A stretch of DNA of 64,000 nucleotides from Piper betle. Its lineage: Eukaryota > Streptophyta > Magnoliopsida > Piperales > Piperaceae. The position numbers and the translations under genes are program-made. The notes under the pieces are model-generated. The model ran no database searches, was not told where the DNA came from, and worked only from the letters and a program-made list of their open reading frames with translations. The DNA is taken from positions 1-64,000 of the forward strand of contig JAURVB010014978.1 in assembly GCA_033002965.1 (NCBI GenBank), written 5' to 3'. Shown piece by piece: positions 21,139 through 36,412 of the stretch; position 1 is the stretch's first letter; every line of letters starts with the position of its first letter.

Positions 21139-22612
21139 AACTATCGTAGTATGAATTAGGATTCATATGTATCTTATATAGACTAACTGAAGTGCAACCT
21201 TTAGGAGGGATACAATACTCATTCGATACGGTATGACATCAAGCGAATAGTTACATCAAAGAACACACTATAGTGATGTGAAAGAGTGCAAAGTTTGTGT
21301 TGTCTCAATTTCAGACAATCATAATTAAAATTATGTGCTTATTAAAATTAATATATATATATATATATATATATTGCAAGTGAAAATATCATTAGGGAAA
21401 AAATACTAAAATAAAAATTTTAGAATATCAAGATTAATTTAAAATTAGTCCACATGGGCAAAGAGAAAAACTAATCAACTTCAAGATAAAAATAAATCTA
21501 ATAATTAAATTAACTACTCAACTTATCAACAAAATTAACTCCACTTAATTTAACCTCTCTGACCATTCAGATGTATTGCCCATTAAGGGGTTTTAATTTA
21601 TTTGCAATGTACTTGCATAAGTATAACAAATACTTATCACTTTAATCTAACTAATTATATGTCATTGCAATTAAAAATCAAGGGATAAATTAAAATCTTC
21701 CCATATTAATAATTATCTATGACATAACCTACTTACTAATCATTCCCTTCTGTAGTCTATCAAGGTATTAACATAGTTTATTTTATTATTTTTAAAACCA
21801 ACTTTTTAACGCTCAGGTAAAAACCATTATAATATATTGTTTGCATTAAATAAAAATGTACAAATCAAACATCAATTAAATAAAAAAAGAAATGAATTTT
21901 ATTAAACTTTACCATAAAGATCTATTGTTAACCCTAGATAATGACAACGGAGAAGGAGGAAGACATAAATGTGAAGTTTTCCCTTTGTTTTCTTTAATTC
22001 ATCACCTTCATTTTTGTAATGATTTTGAACATTTTAATGAATTTTATGTTTTTATGTTAACTTAATTTTGCGAAGTAAATCATTATCTATAGATAACAAT
22101 AGATCTTTATGGTAAAGTTTTATAAAATTTATTTCTTTTATCTGTTTAATTGATGTCTGATTTGTATATTTTTATTTAATGCAAACAATATATTATAATG
22201 GTTTTTACCTCAGAAATAAAAAGTTGGTTTTAAAATAATGGTTTTTCTCTTGCAATATATATATAAATTTTAATAAGCACATAATTTTAATTATAATTGT
22301 CGGAAATTAAGACAACACATACTTTTTAATTATAATTGTCGGAAATTAAGACAACACATACTTTTAAAATAATCTATTCAAGTAACCTTAGTGGCACTCT
22401 TTCACATCACTATACGTTGTGTCCTTTCAGAAAAAGATGTAATTATTCACTAGCACTATATGTTGTGTCCTTTCAGAAAAAGACGTAATTATTCACTAGA
22501 TGTCATACCCTGGATATGCATCCCTCTGAAAGGTAAAGGCTCTTCAGAAGTTACAGAGTTACTCTATATAAAATACACATGAATCCTAATTCTTACTATG
22601 ATAAATTTATAA
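21139..22612. repeat. Large inverted repeat directly upstream of the DUF295 gene
   Basis: Left arm about 21139-21945, right arm about 22086-22612. Matching marks, read outside to inside: GAATTAGGATTCAT near 21150 and its complement near 22580; TTGTCTCAATTTC near 21300 and its complement near 22310 and 22350; ACCATAAAGATCTATTGTTA near 21910 and its complement near 22105. The right arm lacks about 400 bp of the left arm (about 21420-21815) and carries a small tandem duplication. The central 21950-22085 is unpaired here but matches 8150-8260. Confidence 0.85.
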
Positions 22613-22710
22613 CAACATTGTTATAAATTTATTGTTGTGTTTCTTCTCAAATTTATTATTGACAGATTTGTAACAACATTGGACGTTGTTGCTCCGTTTC
22701 CAATATCAAA

Positions 22711-24853
22711 ATGGGAAGACTTGCATGCTTTTTGTTGTTCGATGAGGTAGAAGAATGGTGCCTCTACGACGTTCTGCACCAGAGATGGTTAATGGACGAG
22801 GAGAGAACGAGCAAATTTGTTGATTGGTTAGACGACATCCAATCTTGCGAGGCTCTCTACATGGGCTGGTTGCTGCAAATCGACTGCGATGACAACCTCC
22901 TCCTCTTCCATCCTTCCACCGGACGACGTCTGCCACTACCGCGAGACACTCGCCGCATGCCCACCCTCCAAGACTTCATCTTCCGCTTCGCCACCCCGCC
23001 GCCGGACTGCGGTGTCGTCGCCATCCACAAGTTCGGCGGTTTCTTCCTCGTCTGCCGCCCGGGAGCCGGTGCTCGGTGGAGTATACAGCATAGGTTCCTC
23101 GTCGGGCAGAATAGCTTGGCCGTCTACGACGCAGTCCTATGCAACGATAAGATTTACGCAGCCACGAAATCATTTGTTATAGCCATAGACGCGCCCAGCT
23201 TGTCGTCGTCCACTTCGGATATAGCCTGCTTTCCTTTGAACCATTTACACGCTAATTCCTCCTTCTACAATAACTCTCTGATCGAATCTGATGGGCAGCT
23301 TTACATGGTGCAGCACTTCGTCCTCCACCCCAATGAATTTCGGGTGTACAGGTGGTCATTCTCGTCCCATGATTGGGAAACCGCAACAAGTATTGGTAAC
23401 AAATATTTTATGATAGGACAACAATATTCTGGTTCCTTGCCTGCTGATCCCCATGACTCCACAAGAGGAATGGTTTATTTTCTCTCCCCGGATTATAATG
23501 ATATTTGTTCTTTCGACGTGCATTGCCGTAGCCTCACTACCCACTACCATGGTGATCTACACTTCGAAGACTACAACTGCTTCAATTGGGTACGTCGCAG
23601 TTTAGTTATAATTAGTTAGCCAAATAATTACATCGTTTACTAATTACTTCTTTTTTGTTATTATATATATTATGCTGATTAATATGCTAATGCCCACATG
23701 CATGCGTGCACCTTGTTTCTGAATTTCTCAGTTCTTAATGGAGGAGGAGGAGGAAGATCATAATATGCAAATCGACGAGAATGAGAGGTATAATTTACCG
23801 AAAGCATATAATAACGTCGTGATCAGACCAAATCCGAGGTTTGCACGGCAAGGAGCCGATGTAGTGACTTGGTCCCCAAAGACTCCATGGCTCATGTTCG
23901 CAAATGGGTATGATGCTACGTTCAAATTCATCGATCCCAGCTCCAACTCCAACACCGTCTATGATCTCCACATCCCGGAATTACTAGACAAAGAGATATG
24001 TCGTGCTACCGACGACGGTTGGCTCGTGGTGGTCGGGGAAAATCACTCGAAATTCCTCTTCAATCCTTTTACCAGAGCGAGAATTGACATAATTATTCCT
24101 GCAGATCAAGAAGAGTGCATGTTGGTACACTCCAAGTATGCTCTTTCATGTTCACCTTCTTGTGAGGGCTGCCTCCTCTTCTCCATATATTCATATCAGG
24201 AAACAGGTGTCATCTCTTTGATCCGCTTAAATACTAATGATCCCGAGGAGTCAAGTGCGGTGCAGCAATTACATTACCATAGCGACCCCCAAACTACATG
24301 GCTCCTCTCCGATCCAGTTTACTACAATGGCCTCTTCTATTGTCTGGACTTGAACGGGAGATTGGGTACCTACAATCCGGCAACAAATACATGGGTTGTC
24401 ATAGACGTACACATGCCATTCGACCCTTTCACGCCGGCGGAGAGCTGCTTCTTGATAAAATCAGACTCCGGCGACCTCGTCTCGGTGTTTATGGATCGGA
24501 CCCATAACCCGATTGGAGTTTACATATTGGATTCAGTTTCTCATCGTAGGTGGAGGGAAGTGCAAGACATTGGTGACAAGACATTGTTTGCAGGACCAAA
24601 GGCTTGTTTCGTGGCCACGGCTGCTAAACCGGAGATGGCGAACATGATATGTTTGTCCAAGTTTGTTGGAGATCGGGGTAACGAGCTTTTATGGCATCGC
24701 ATTGGGGTGGACATAAACACAAGCACCGGCCCTTTCATAAGAAGAGATCGCCACCTGAAGTTGTGGGTTGTACCTGTAGGTGTAAGGCTTGGTTATGACA
24801 GAGCGACGGGCATGAATATTGTTCCTTCCCCCTTCATATGCCCCGTTCATTAG
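22711..24853 (+). CDS. Two-module DUF295 / KIB1-4 beta-propeller protein
   Basis: ATG at 22711. Two exons, 22711-23589 and 23732-24853, joined in phase 0 across a GT..AG intron (GGGTACGT / TTTCTCAG), giving 666 aa. Module one (about 1-290) has FLLFDEVEEWCLYDVLHQRW, GWLLQIDCDDNLLLFHPSTG and AVYDAVLCNDKIYAATKSF. Module two (about 295-666) has WSPKTPWLMFANG, DGWLVVVGENHSKFLFNPFT and PVYYNGLFYCLDLNGRLGTY. These are DUF295-type propeller motifs, usual in F-box-associated plant proteins. No F-box is visible at the N terminus. Function of such two-module members is not known to me. It is the only undisrupted copy of the cluster and sits beside a large palindrome that repeats its own 5' end. The intron junction is inferred; the second exon also has its own ATG (23738), so two separate genes is the alternative. 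Confidence 0.85.
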
Positions 24854-25820
24854 AAGAAGCCATATCCCATATGACTTAGTTGATCAGTACTTTTTTTCCT
24901 GGACGGAAGTTGGAACCCACTATTTTCTTTAAAGATTACAATAAAATAAATAAATTACAGAATCAATGCGGAAGTTTCTTTCAGAAGCCAAATTTCTTTT
25001 ATAGATAGAAAGATATAGATGGTAGTTCATTACTTTTGAGCACACAACCGAATAGATAGTTTGGTTCAAATATTTGATATATGTGATGCAAATGAGTCTA
25101 ATAGTATCATAATTTACTATTCCTCACACTAACAAACCAGATTTACCATCAACTAGATCACCAGCGCCCGCTTCTATATTCTTTCATTATTTGTCGGATT
25201 CTTTCTGTTAGATATTTACGGTTGATCTCTCTTAGTTATTGAGAATCAAGTTTGAAGTTTCTCTTTTCTTCTCATGTTGTGAAAGCAACTACAGACCAGA
25301 TTACGACATTCTCAGATGTTTTCTGCTTGTTTTATGCATCATATGCCAAACGAAGGCACTGCCTACTTGTTTTATGCATCATATGCCAAAAGAAGGCACT
25401 GCCTTCGACCGCCAATGGTTGTATGAATGGTTTAACTGAATCTGCAATATGAACATAAGAATTTCAGGTCGCTTAACTTAAACCAAAGTGCATCAGCAAG
25501 AACCATATTAGCGTACAGGAATAGTGAGAGGGAGCCCCCTTATAGAGCTGATGCAGTTGGAAGATAGATATGCAGCTTCTTCACAATAATCTGAAAAGAT
25601 AGCTGCTGCACCCATCTTTTCTGTTAATACATACATATAACTGACAACAGTAATCTAAACTATTATAAAAGCTTCAAACTCGTTAGCATGAACTCATCAG
25701 CAGGCATCGCAATAAAGGGACGTGGAATCTCAATATTATCAAACACGTTAGAGATAGACCAGTATTATTGTTGTCAAGAAACAATAAATTGAGATAGACA
25801 AAAATAAAGATCACACCATC
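24854..25820. repeat. 3' flank of the DUF295 gene (parent of copies at 14.4 and 18.5 kb)
   Basis: Non-coding on the plus strand. Contains a short direct duplication of TGTTTTATGCATCATATGCC (25328 and 25369), the GGGAGCCCC block, and the minus-strand EIPRPFIAMPADEF reading frame near 25690-25740. Confidence 0.75.
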
Positions 25821-25992
25821 AACGGAAGCTCAATCAGCAGTGACACGACGAAGCTCCTCAACGGAGTAATCATCAGAAGGCAGCACACCCAGATTGATCC
25901 GCCAGCTTACACTTCTCAGATCAGAAAAGGAAGCAACCGACATTGGAGAGGGGACTTGCGGTCGTTGCTCCGGATGGCACCAACGGCGTAAT

Positions 25993-26170
25993 TAGGGGTG
26001 CTAATTAAGCGAGCTGAGCTCATCCTGTGTTCGAACTCGGCTCGAATAATTCAAAACTCATTCGAACTCGACTCGAGATCGAACGAGTTTTGGACATACA
26101 TGCTCAAGTATTCGAGCTCGACTCGAGCTCGATTAAAAGTCAAAACTATCTTGCTTCTTTGTTATTATAT

Positions 26171-26223
<53 letters not shown>

Positions 26224-26278
26224 ACTATATTATTATATTATTTTATCGAGTCGAGCTACGAGTTATAACCGAGTCGAG

Positions 26279-26311
<33 letters not shown>

Positions 26312-26518
26312 AAGACTATTATTATATTATTTTATCGAGTCGTTTATCGAGTCGAGTTCGAGTTATAACCAAGTCGAGTCGAGTCGAACACGACCTTGCT
26401 CAAGTTCGGCTCGTAAGATTCAAGTTCGAGTCGAGCATTTAAATGTCGAGTTTCGAGTTGAGTCAAGCCGAGCCGAACGCTAAATGCTCACGAGCTGGCT
26501 CGCTCAATTTGCAACCTA
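25993..26518 (+). mobile_element. hAT-type MITE, copy A
   Basis: Starts TAGGGGTGCTAATTAAGC and ends GCTCAATTTGCAACCTA, imperfect terminal inverted repeats. Flanked by GGCGTAAT (25985-25992) and GGCGTAAC (26519-26526), 7 of 8 alike. An uninterrupted version of this target exists inverted near 27625, confirming the boundaries. 8-bp duplication plus TAGGGGTG ends indicate the hAT superfamily. The body is AT-repeat (about 26175-26220 and 26280-26310) flanked by arms made of degenerate TCGAG/CTCGAA strings. No transposase. Confidence 0.88.
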
Positions 26519-26591
26519 GGCGTAACAATCTTCGGTATAATAAATCTAGGGTATTAGAGGCCGAGACAGCGAAGTCTAGTTAGAACTAATT

Positions 26592-27039
26592 ACACGTGTT
26601 TGGGTGGCCGGCCATATATGTGGCAATTTGATTGGAAAACTATAGCTTCTTATGCTGTCCAGCTTGCACCCTTTAAGGCTAACTGGTTAACTTTTTGTGT
26701 CATTAAATTAATGGAGGGGTGCTAATTGAGCGAGCGAGCCGAGCTTAACATGTGTTCGAACTCGGCTCGAATAGTTCGAAACTCGTTCAAACTCGACTCG
26801 ATATCAAACGAACACGTGTTTGGGTAGCCGGCCATATATGTGGCAATTTGATTGGAAAACTATAGCTTCTTATGCTGTCCAGCTTGCACCCTTTAAGGCT
26901 AACGGGTTAACTTTTTGTGTCATTAAATTAATGGTTAAATGTAGGGGTACTAATTGAGCGAGCGAGCCGAGTTTAACATGTGTTCGAACTCGACTCGAAT
27001 AGTTCGAAACTCATTCGAACTCGACTCGAGATCAAACGA
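26592..27039. repeat. ~220-bp tandem duplication carrying the 5' end of the MITE
   Basis: ACACGTGTTTGGGT..GCCGGCC starts at 26592 and again at 26812. Each unit runs through TTAAATTAATGG into the first ~95 bp of the MITE. Unit two has eight more bases (TTAAATGT) just before the MITE end, exactly where the target duplication of copy C lies. Confidence 0.85.
26714..26811 (+). mobile_element. hAT-type MITE, copy B (5' end only)
   Basis: AGGGGTGCTAATTGAGCGAG then the same arm as copies A and C. It stops at ATCAAACGA, where the second unit of the tandem duplication begins. It is a by-product of that duplication rather than a separate insertion. Confidence 0.8.
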
Positions 27040-27495
27040 GTTTTGGACATATATGTTCGAGTTCGACTCGAATATCTTTTATGTGTTCGTGCTCAACTCG
27101 AACTCGAATATATTTAAACTGTTTAATTTTTGTGAGCTCGTTCGCCCAGCTAGTTCGTTAGCTCGATTAAAAGTCAAAAGTACCTCACTTTAAGGGTGAA
27201 TACTTACCATCTCAACTATCTTGCTTCTTTGTTATTATATTGTATATATATATATATATATATAATTTAATATAAAGACTATATTATTATATTATTTTAT
27301 CAAGTCGAATTCGAGTCAAACTACGGGTCGAGTTCGAGTTATAACCGAGTCGAGTCGAGTCGAGCATGACCTTGCTTAAGCTCGGCTCGTAAGATTCGAG
27401 TTCGAGTCGAGCATTTAAATGCCAAGTTTCGAGTCGAGTCAAGCCGAGCCGAACGCTAAATGCTCACAAGCTGGCTTGCTCAATTAGCAACCCTA
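26942..27495 (+). mobile_element. hAT-type MITE, copy C
   Basis: Starts TAGGGGTACTAATTGAGCG, ends CTCAATTAGCAACCCTA. Flanks GTTAAATG (26934-26941) and GTTAAACG (27496-27503) agree at 7 of 8 bases. Same TCGAG-rich arms and central TA repeat as copy A. No ORF with any domain. Confidence 0.9.
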
Positions 27496-27504
27496 GTTAA
27501 ACGA

Positions 27505-28115
27505 CCGTAAACCAGAAAGTTTATGAATATGATTTTTAACCAGTTTGCACTCATTCTGGATAACAAACTTCAGTTATTCATGTGTCATACCCTAGATTCA
27601 TTATACCGAAGTTTGTTACGCCGTTGGTGCCATCCTGACCGACGAACCCCGAGTCCCCTCCAATGCTAGTTGCTTCCTTTTCTGATCTGAGGAGTGTAAG
27701 ATGACGGATCAATCTGCGTGTGCTGCCTTCTGATGATTACTCCGTTGAGGAGCTTCCGCGTGTCACTGCTGATACCCGAAGAAGGTAAAATTGTTGCAAA
27801 AAGCCAACTTTTTTTTTGGTAGTTTACTTGTTTTTGAGCTTGCGATTTTTTAGGAATTTAGATTGGTAACATGTCGATATACTGTGAACTTTCTTGTTGA
27901 TGGTCGTTTTCTAATCTATGGAGTATGGACACTTACACACACACACACAAAAGAAGGATTTTAAGTATTAGTTTTATGGGATATGCGCTAATCTAATGTT
28001 GAATTATACAGTAGCCTCCAGAATGAGTGCAAGCTGATTAAAAATCATATTCATAAACTAGAAGTAGCCTCCAGAATGAGTGCAAACTGATTAAAAATCA
28101 TATTTATAAACTAGA
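27505..28115. repeat. Inverted and tandem copies of local flank DNA
   Basis: 27590-27780 is the inverted copy of 25815-25985 plus 26519-26560 (without MITE A). A ~52-bp unit, CCTCCAGAATGAGTGCAA..AACTAGA, occurs twice in tandem at about 28013 and 28066, and once inverted at about 27505-27556. Confidence 0.75.
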
Positions 28116-29415
28116 TCGGATCATGCTGGTGTGCGGATCAAAAAGAAATTAGCATTTTTATGACCTTAATGATGAGGAGGCCATGGAATTGCGCTTCATG
28201 CATGGTGATGGCCATAATATATGACTTTTGCTGCGACTAATTGTGTGATATTGAAACATCCTTGTATAAGTCGGGCTTAAAAGTTGGAGAGCTCATATGG
28301 GAACGGAGTTATGTACAACGGCTGCCCTAAAACCCATCTCACTAACATAATATTCTACTCTAAAATGCATGCTCACACTGCTATGTATTATGCTGATAAT
28401 AAAAATAGTTATTGCATGGGTACATCTGATATTATTCTCAAATAACAAAATTTTTTATACATAATATTATAAAAAATTTTAAAAAATGGTTTTATTATTT
28501 TTCTCTACTTTTATATTAAAATTTATATTATTTATATTATTTTATTTAATCGAATTGGATATGAGTTTTGTAAATTCCGATGGAGATTTTTGGATAGTTA
28601 GATTCGAATATTCGGATTCAAATTGAATAAGTATATAACCATGTCTAATCCACACTTTATGCCATCTATCTCTAGACATGAGCATCTAACCCCCGCCGTG
28701 TCAAGTAGTTTAACATTCTTCCAACTCATGAACACTCAACCAAAGTGTTCATGTGTTGTCTATTGTCTTTTTTTTCTCTCTCTCTGTTTTTTATTTACAT
28801 AGGAGCGTCATACATTAAAAACTTTGTAGGAATGGAATCAACTCCTAGCCCATTGGGAATTGTATTATTTTTTAAATTCAATAAATATATTAAAAATAAA
28901 AAAGAATATACCAAATTAGTATATATGATTTATATTACTTTAAAATATGTATGTAATTAAACTAAAAAAACTAATATTTGTTAATACAGTTTTACTTGAA
29001 TTAGAAAAAATCACAAAATTTATTATAAGGGAATCATCTTATATGAATTTTGATTAATTCCAGTAATCAAAAATCGTGGAGCTCAGAGTTGTCTCAGAGA
29101 ATTTATAAAATCAAAAAATAAAAATAAAATAAATTGATGTGAGTGTGTGTGTGTGTATATATATATATTTCAGGGTAATCTATGCATAATGCATAATGTA
29201 CTTTTGCGAACTTTTCAAAGATATGCATATATCAAATGCATCCACGTGGTGACAACATAAATCAAAATAATGAACTAATAATTTTTAAAAAAAGGAAACT
29301 ACTATTTATTAAAAAAAGGAACTGAACAACTAACTATGTCATGTTTGCAAAATAAATCTTCTTCCAACGAGTCATTGCATATTTAAAATAAAGCTTCTTC
29401 TAATGAGTTGAGCAT
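28116..29415. other. Intergenic, AT-rich
   Basis: 28130-28240 copies 19095-19215. The remainder is low-complexity AT-rich DNA with a short GT/TA microsatellite at about 29140-29170. No gene seen. Confidence 0.5.
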
Positions 29416-31440
29416 ATGCAGGGCGAGGGCACAACATTTTTGGCGGTGGCGAAATCATATCCAAACCCTACGCCTTTGGGTACAACCCACAACTGCATAT
29501 GGCGATCTCTTCTTGTGACAGTGCCCTTATATGTACTTACGTCAGCCCCAATCCTACCACACAATAGCTTGTTAACCCAATCTCCAACAAACTTGGGTAG
29601 AAGCCGTGGCCATGAAACAATCCTTAGGTCCTACAAACAATGTCTTGTCTCCCATTTCTTGCGCTTCGCTCCAACGATGATGAGAAAAGGAGTCCAATAT
29701 GTAAACTCCAATCGGGTTATGGTCCGATCCATGAACAATGAGATGAGGTGGCCGGAGTGTGATTTGATCAAGAAGCAGCTCGCCACCTGCGTGGCAAGGT
29801 CGACCCATGTATTTGTGATAGCATTGTAGGTACCCAAAGTTCCCACTCACGTCCAAACAATAGAAAAGGCCATTGTAGTAAACTGGATTGGAGATGGGCC
29901 ATGTAGTTGGGGGATCGCTATGGTAATATAGTTTCTGCGCCGCAAGGGAACCCTCGTGAACCTAAGCGGAACAGAAAGATAAGGGTTACTAATTGAGCGA
30001 GCCAGCTCGTGAGCATTTAGCGTTTGGCTCGGCTTGACTCGACTCGAAACTCGACATTTAAATACTCGACTCGAACTCGAATCTTATGAGCCGAGCTTGA
30101 GCAAGGTCGTGTTCGACTCGACTTGACTCTATTGTAACTCGAACTCGACTCGAATTCGACTCGTAGTTCGACTCGAACTCGACTCGATAAAATAATATAA
30201 TAATATAGTCTTTATATTATATTATATATATATATGAAATATAATAACAAAGAAGCAAGATAGTTGAGATTGTAAGTATTCACCTTGATGACTTCAAGGT
30301 TGTGGGTTCAAACCACTTTTGACTTTTAACCGAGCTGGTTTTGAGCTAACGAACGAGCTGGGCGAACGAGCTCACAAAAATTAAACAATTTAAGCATATT
30401 CGAATTCGAGTCGAGCTCGAACACATAAAAGATATTCGAGTCGAACTCGAGCATGTATGCCCAAAACTCGTTCGATCTCGAGTCAAGTTCGAACGAGTTT
30501 CGAGCTATTTGAGCCGAGTTCGAACACATGTTGAGCTCGGCTCGCTCGCTCAATTAGCACCCCTAAGAAAGATCATGCCTGTATAAAGATGAAAAATGGG
30601 AGTGGATTATTAATTATATATATCAAAACACAAATAGTTAATTAGACCTTTTAATTGACAACCAATTATAATAATAACTTATCAAAATGATTCCTCACAT
30701 GAAAGTATGGAGAAGAGGAGGCAGCCCTGGCAAGTAGGTGAAGATGAGAGGGCATACTTGGAGTGTACCAAGCTGTCTTCTTCATCATCGGGAGGAATAA
30801 TGTCGATCCTCGCTCTAGTAAACGGATTGAAGAGGAACATGGTATTGCCCCCGACCACCACGAGCCAACCGTCGTGGGTAGCATGACATAGCTCTTTGTT
30901 TAGCAATTCCGGGATGTGGAGCTCATAGACGTCGGTGTTGGAGTTGGAGCTGAGGTCGAATGAATTTGAAGGTAGCGTCATACCCACTTGCGAACATGAG
31001 CCGTGGAGTCTTCGGGAACCAAGTCACCACATCGGCTCCTCGCGTTGCAACCCTCGGATTTGATCTGATCACGACGCTATTATGTGATTTTTGTAAATGC
31101 TTGCAATGCTTATCGATTTGCACATCATCTGCCTCCTCGTCAATTAACAACTGTGAAATTCAGAAATCAAGGTGCATGCATGCATAATAAGCACAGTTAG
31201 TATACGTATAAACTGTGCTAAGTACTACTCATCATCTATCAATAGCATATATATGATAAGCAAATGATCAAGCGATTCGGTGGAAGGATGGAAGAGGGAG
31301 AGGTTGCGGTCGTTGTCAATCTGCAGCTAATCACCCCATGTAAAGAGCTTCGCATGAGAAGGTGTCTTGTAGCCAACTAAGTGACATCTTGCCATTTCTC
31401 TCCTCGTCCATTCACCATCTCTAGTGTAGGACGCAATTTC
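29416..31440 (-). pseudogene. DUF295 gene copy, disrupted by MITE insertion, frameshift and stop
   Basis: Reads from 31440 down. The remnant of module one (31270-31440) has a stop in place of the Trp of MGWLLQ. Module two begins near 31150 (DKHCKHLQKSHNSVVIR), shifts frame near 30955 (one extra T before CGACCTCAGC), continues as LHIPELLNKELCHATHDGWL to about 30690, is interrupted by intron-like DNA and MITE copy D, then resumes at 29960 with YYHSDPPTTWPISNPVYYNG and NPIGVYILDSFSHHRW. Clearly non-functional. Confidence 0.88.
29981..30565 (-). mobile_element. hAT-type MITE, copy D, inserted in the DUF295 pseudogene
   Basis: Flanked by identical AGAAAGAT (29973-29980 and 30566-30573). Ends AAGGGTTACTAATTGAGCG and GCTCAATTAGCACCCCTA. 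Orientation judged from order of the arms relative to copies A and C. The target lies within coding sequence of the DUF295 copy. Confidence 0.92.
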
Positions 31441-31762
31441 CCCTGAGAAAATACTTCTTGATGTTCGTACATGAATCAAAAGGGTATTGGACTATCAACA
31501 TGGCAAAAATTGTAAATTAGTCTTTTGCAATACCAGATGTCAATCAGTTCTGGGTTCTGAGTTATTCCAAACTTGAGCAGGTGTAATCACGGTACAGATC
31601 ATCTGATCTAGAAGGTCTATTTATCTTACAGTTATAAGCTTGAATTGAAACATACAAGCAGCCGGAAAAGAAACATTCATCGACTCTCAGTCTTATTCTC
31701 TTTTAAATCTTTTCTGAATCTAATTGCATTGTAATTATCATAGCCGAGCATGCCAAACATTC

Positions 31763-34747
<2,985 letters not shown>

Positions 34748-36379
34748 TTCACTCTCAATTGATTACAGCAACTTCGTCTACAAGAAAAAAATTCACTACA
34801 AAAGATAAGTTTTCTTTGTCACCCACAAAAGCATTAATTAACATGCATAATCCACACCTCTCTCCGACCAATCTGATAGAATCAATTCATCGAACAATAA
34901 AAGTACTGCAATTTTGTCTTTGAAAAGGGACTTGCTACTATTGCTTTCTGTAACGAATGTTTTAAAACAGTGTATGGGATGAGGAACACTGTATATTAAC
35001 AATTAAATCTAATGATATCCTAATCCATGCATGTTCTTTTTTCTCCTTTTAAAAATCACAAGCAGGAAGCAATAGTAATCCAACTTCAAATATTTTTTTC
35101 TTTACAACGAAAAAAGATCTCCCATGAGGAAATGAAGTAAACATCCAAAAAAACAGAGAAAGAAGCCCAGAAACAAATACTCAACAGATCAGCCACAACA
35201 TAAATCATGACCAACAAAAAACCACACGTATACGGTATACTCACTACATCCATGCACAAATTAAGCAAATAACCACTGATCAACCTTATAGGAAGCAAAC
35301 TGAAACAGAAACTCTCGCCAATTATCAAGATATGAAACGGGTATGACCAGCAACGTCAGAAACGAAATTTTCTGCACCTTAAAACCTGTCTTGATCACTT
35401 ATATTTATATATATGCGACTGGAATGGAATCGAGATCAGAGATTCAGAGGAACCACGCATGTATGGTCATACCTTTAAGCAACCCGTCAACGTATTATAG
35501 GGGCTGCTGAGACAAAAACAGTAAGTCGTGAATGGACAGAAGACAAGCAAAGAAAGAAAATAGCTCTTTACAGTGAGACGTCCGGAACAATACAAACAAG
35601 GTCGGCTCCATCGTCATTGCCATTTGCCCACGTCTGCTAGTATAGAAAACGAATACTTCTAATGCTAGGACTGGTCAATAAAACAACATGAATCTTATAG
35701 ACTTATATATCAATTGCAGTGAAGAATAAATGTGTAGACTAGATTGGTCTATGAGACCAACAAAGAATTGGATTCATCCACGCTCTACACACACAAAAAA
35801 GGATTGGATTCATAACTGGTAAAAAAAGAAAGGTTTGGATTCATCATTCATATTTTTCAGCCTTAAGAAGAGTAGATTTGTCCATTGATGGTCAAGCAAT
35901 GAGATGAGTGAATTGCCTGAGTTCCAAATTCCAATGGCGTCCATGCACGCGTAAAAGCATTGCTGTGAGAATAAGTTTGAACCGTCCAATTCTTCCCGTC
36001 CAATTCCACTTTGTATATATCTAAGGCAAAAATATATATATATAAATTAAATTATTAAAATTCAACTTTGAATCGGCCAATTCAAATCAATTTTAATCTA
36101 TTTATAAATAATTCATTAATTATCATTCTTACAAAATTTTGTATAGTTTAACATTTGATAATTATATAATAAATAAAATATAATATATATATATATATAA
36201 TATAAGAGAATTCTAACTTCTTGTCCACTTGTCACTCACGTTTTCACCTTGTTTATGATATTTTGTATATTAAAGTTTATAAAACTTGCTTAAGATTACT
36301 TTATTTAATAGATAAATTGACAAAAAAACTTTAATACTATTTTCTATTCTCACTTTATTATTCTTAATAAACTAATTTT

Positions 36380-36412
<33 letters not shown>

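Noticed and set aside
26027..26312. ORFs rich in Ile-Tyr repeats
   Set aside because: They are translated TA microsatellite within MITE copy A.
7671..31440. Idea that the many regularly repeated AT-rich units form a CRISPR-like or satellite array
   Set aside because: Copies are few, hundreds of bases long, in both orientations and at irregular spacing. They are segmental duplicates, and the genome is a plant's.
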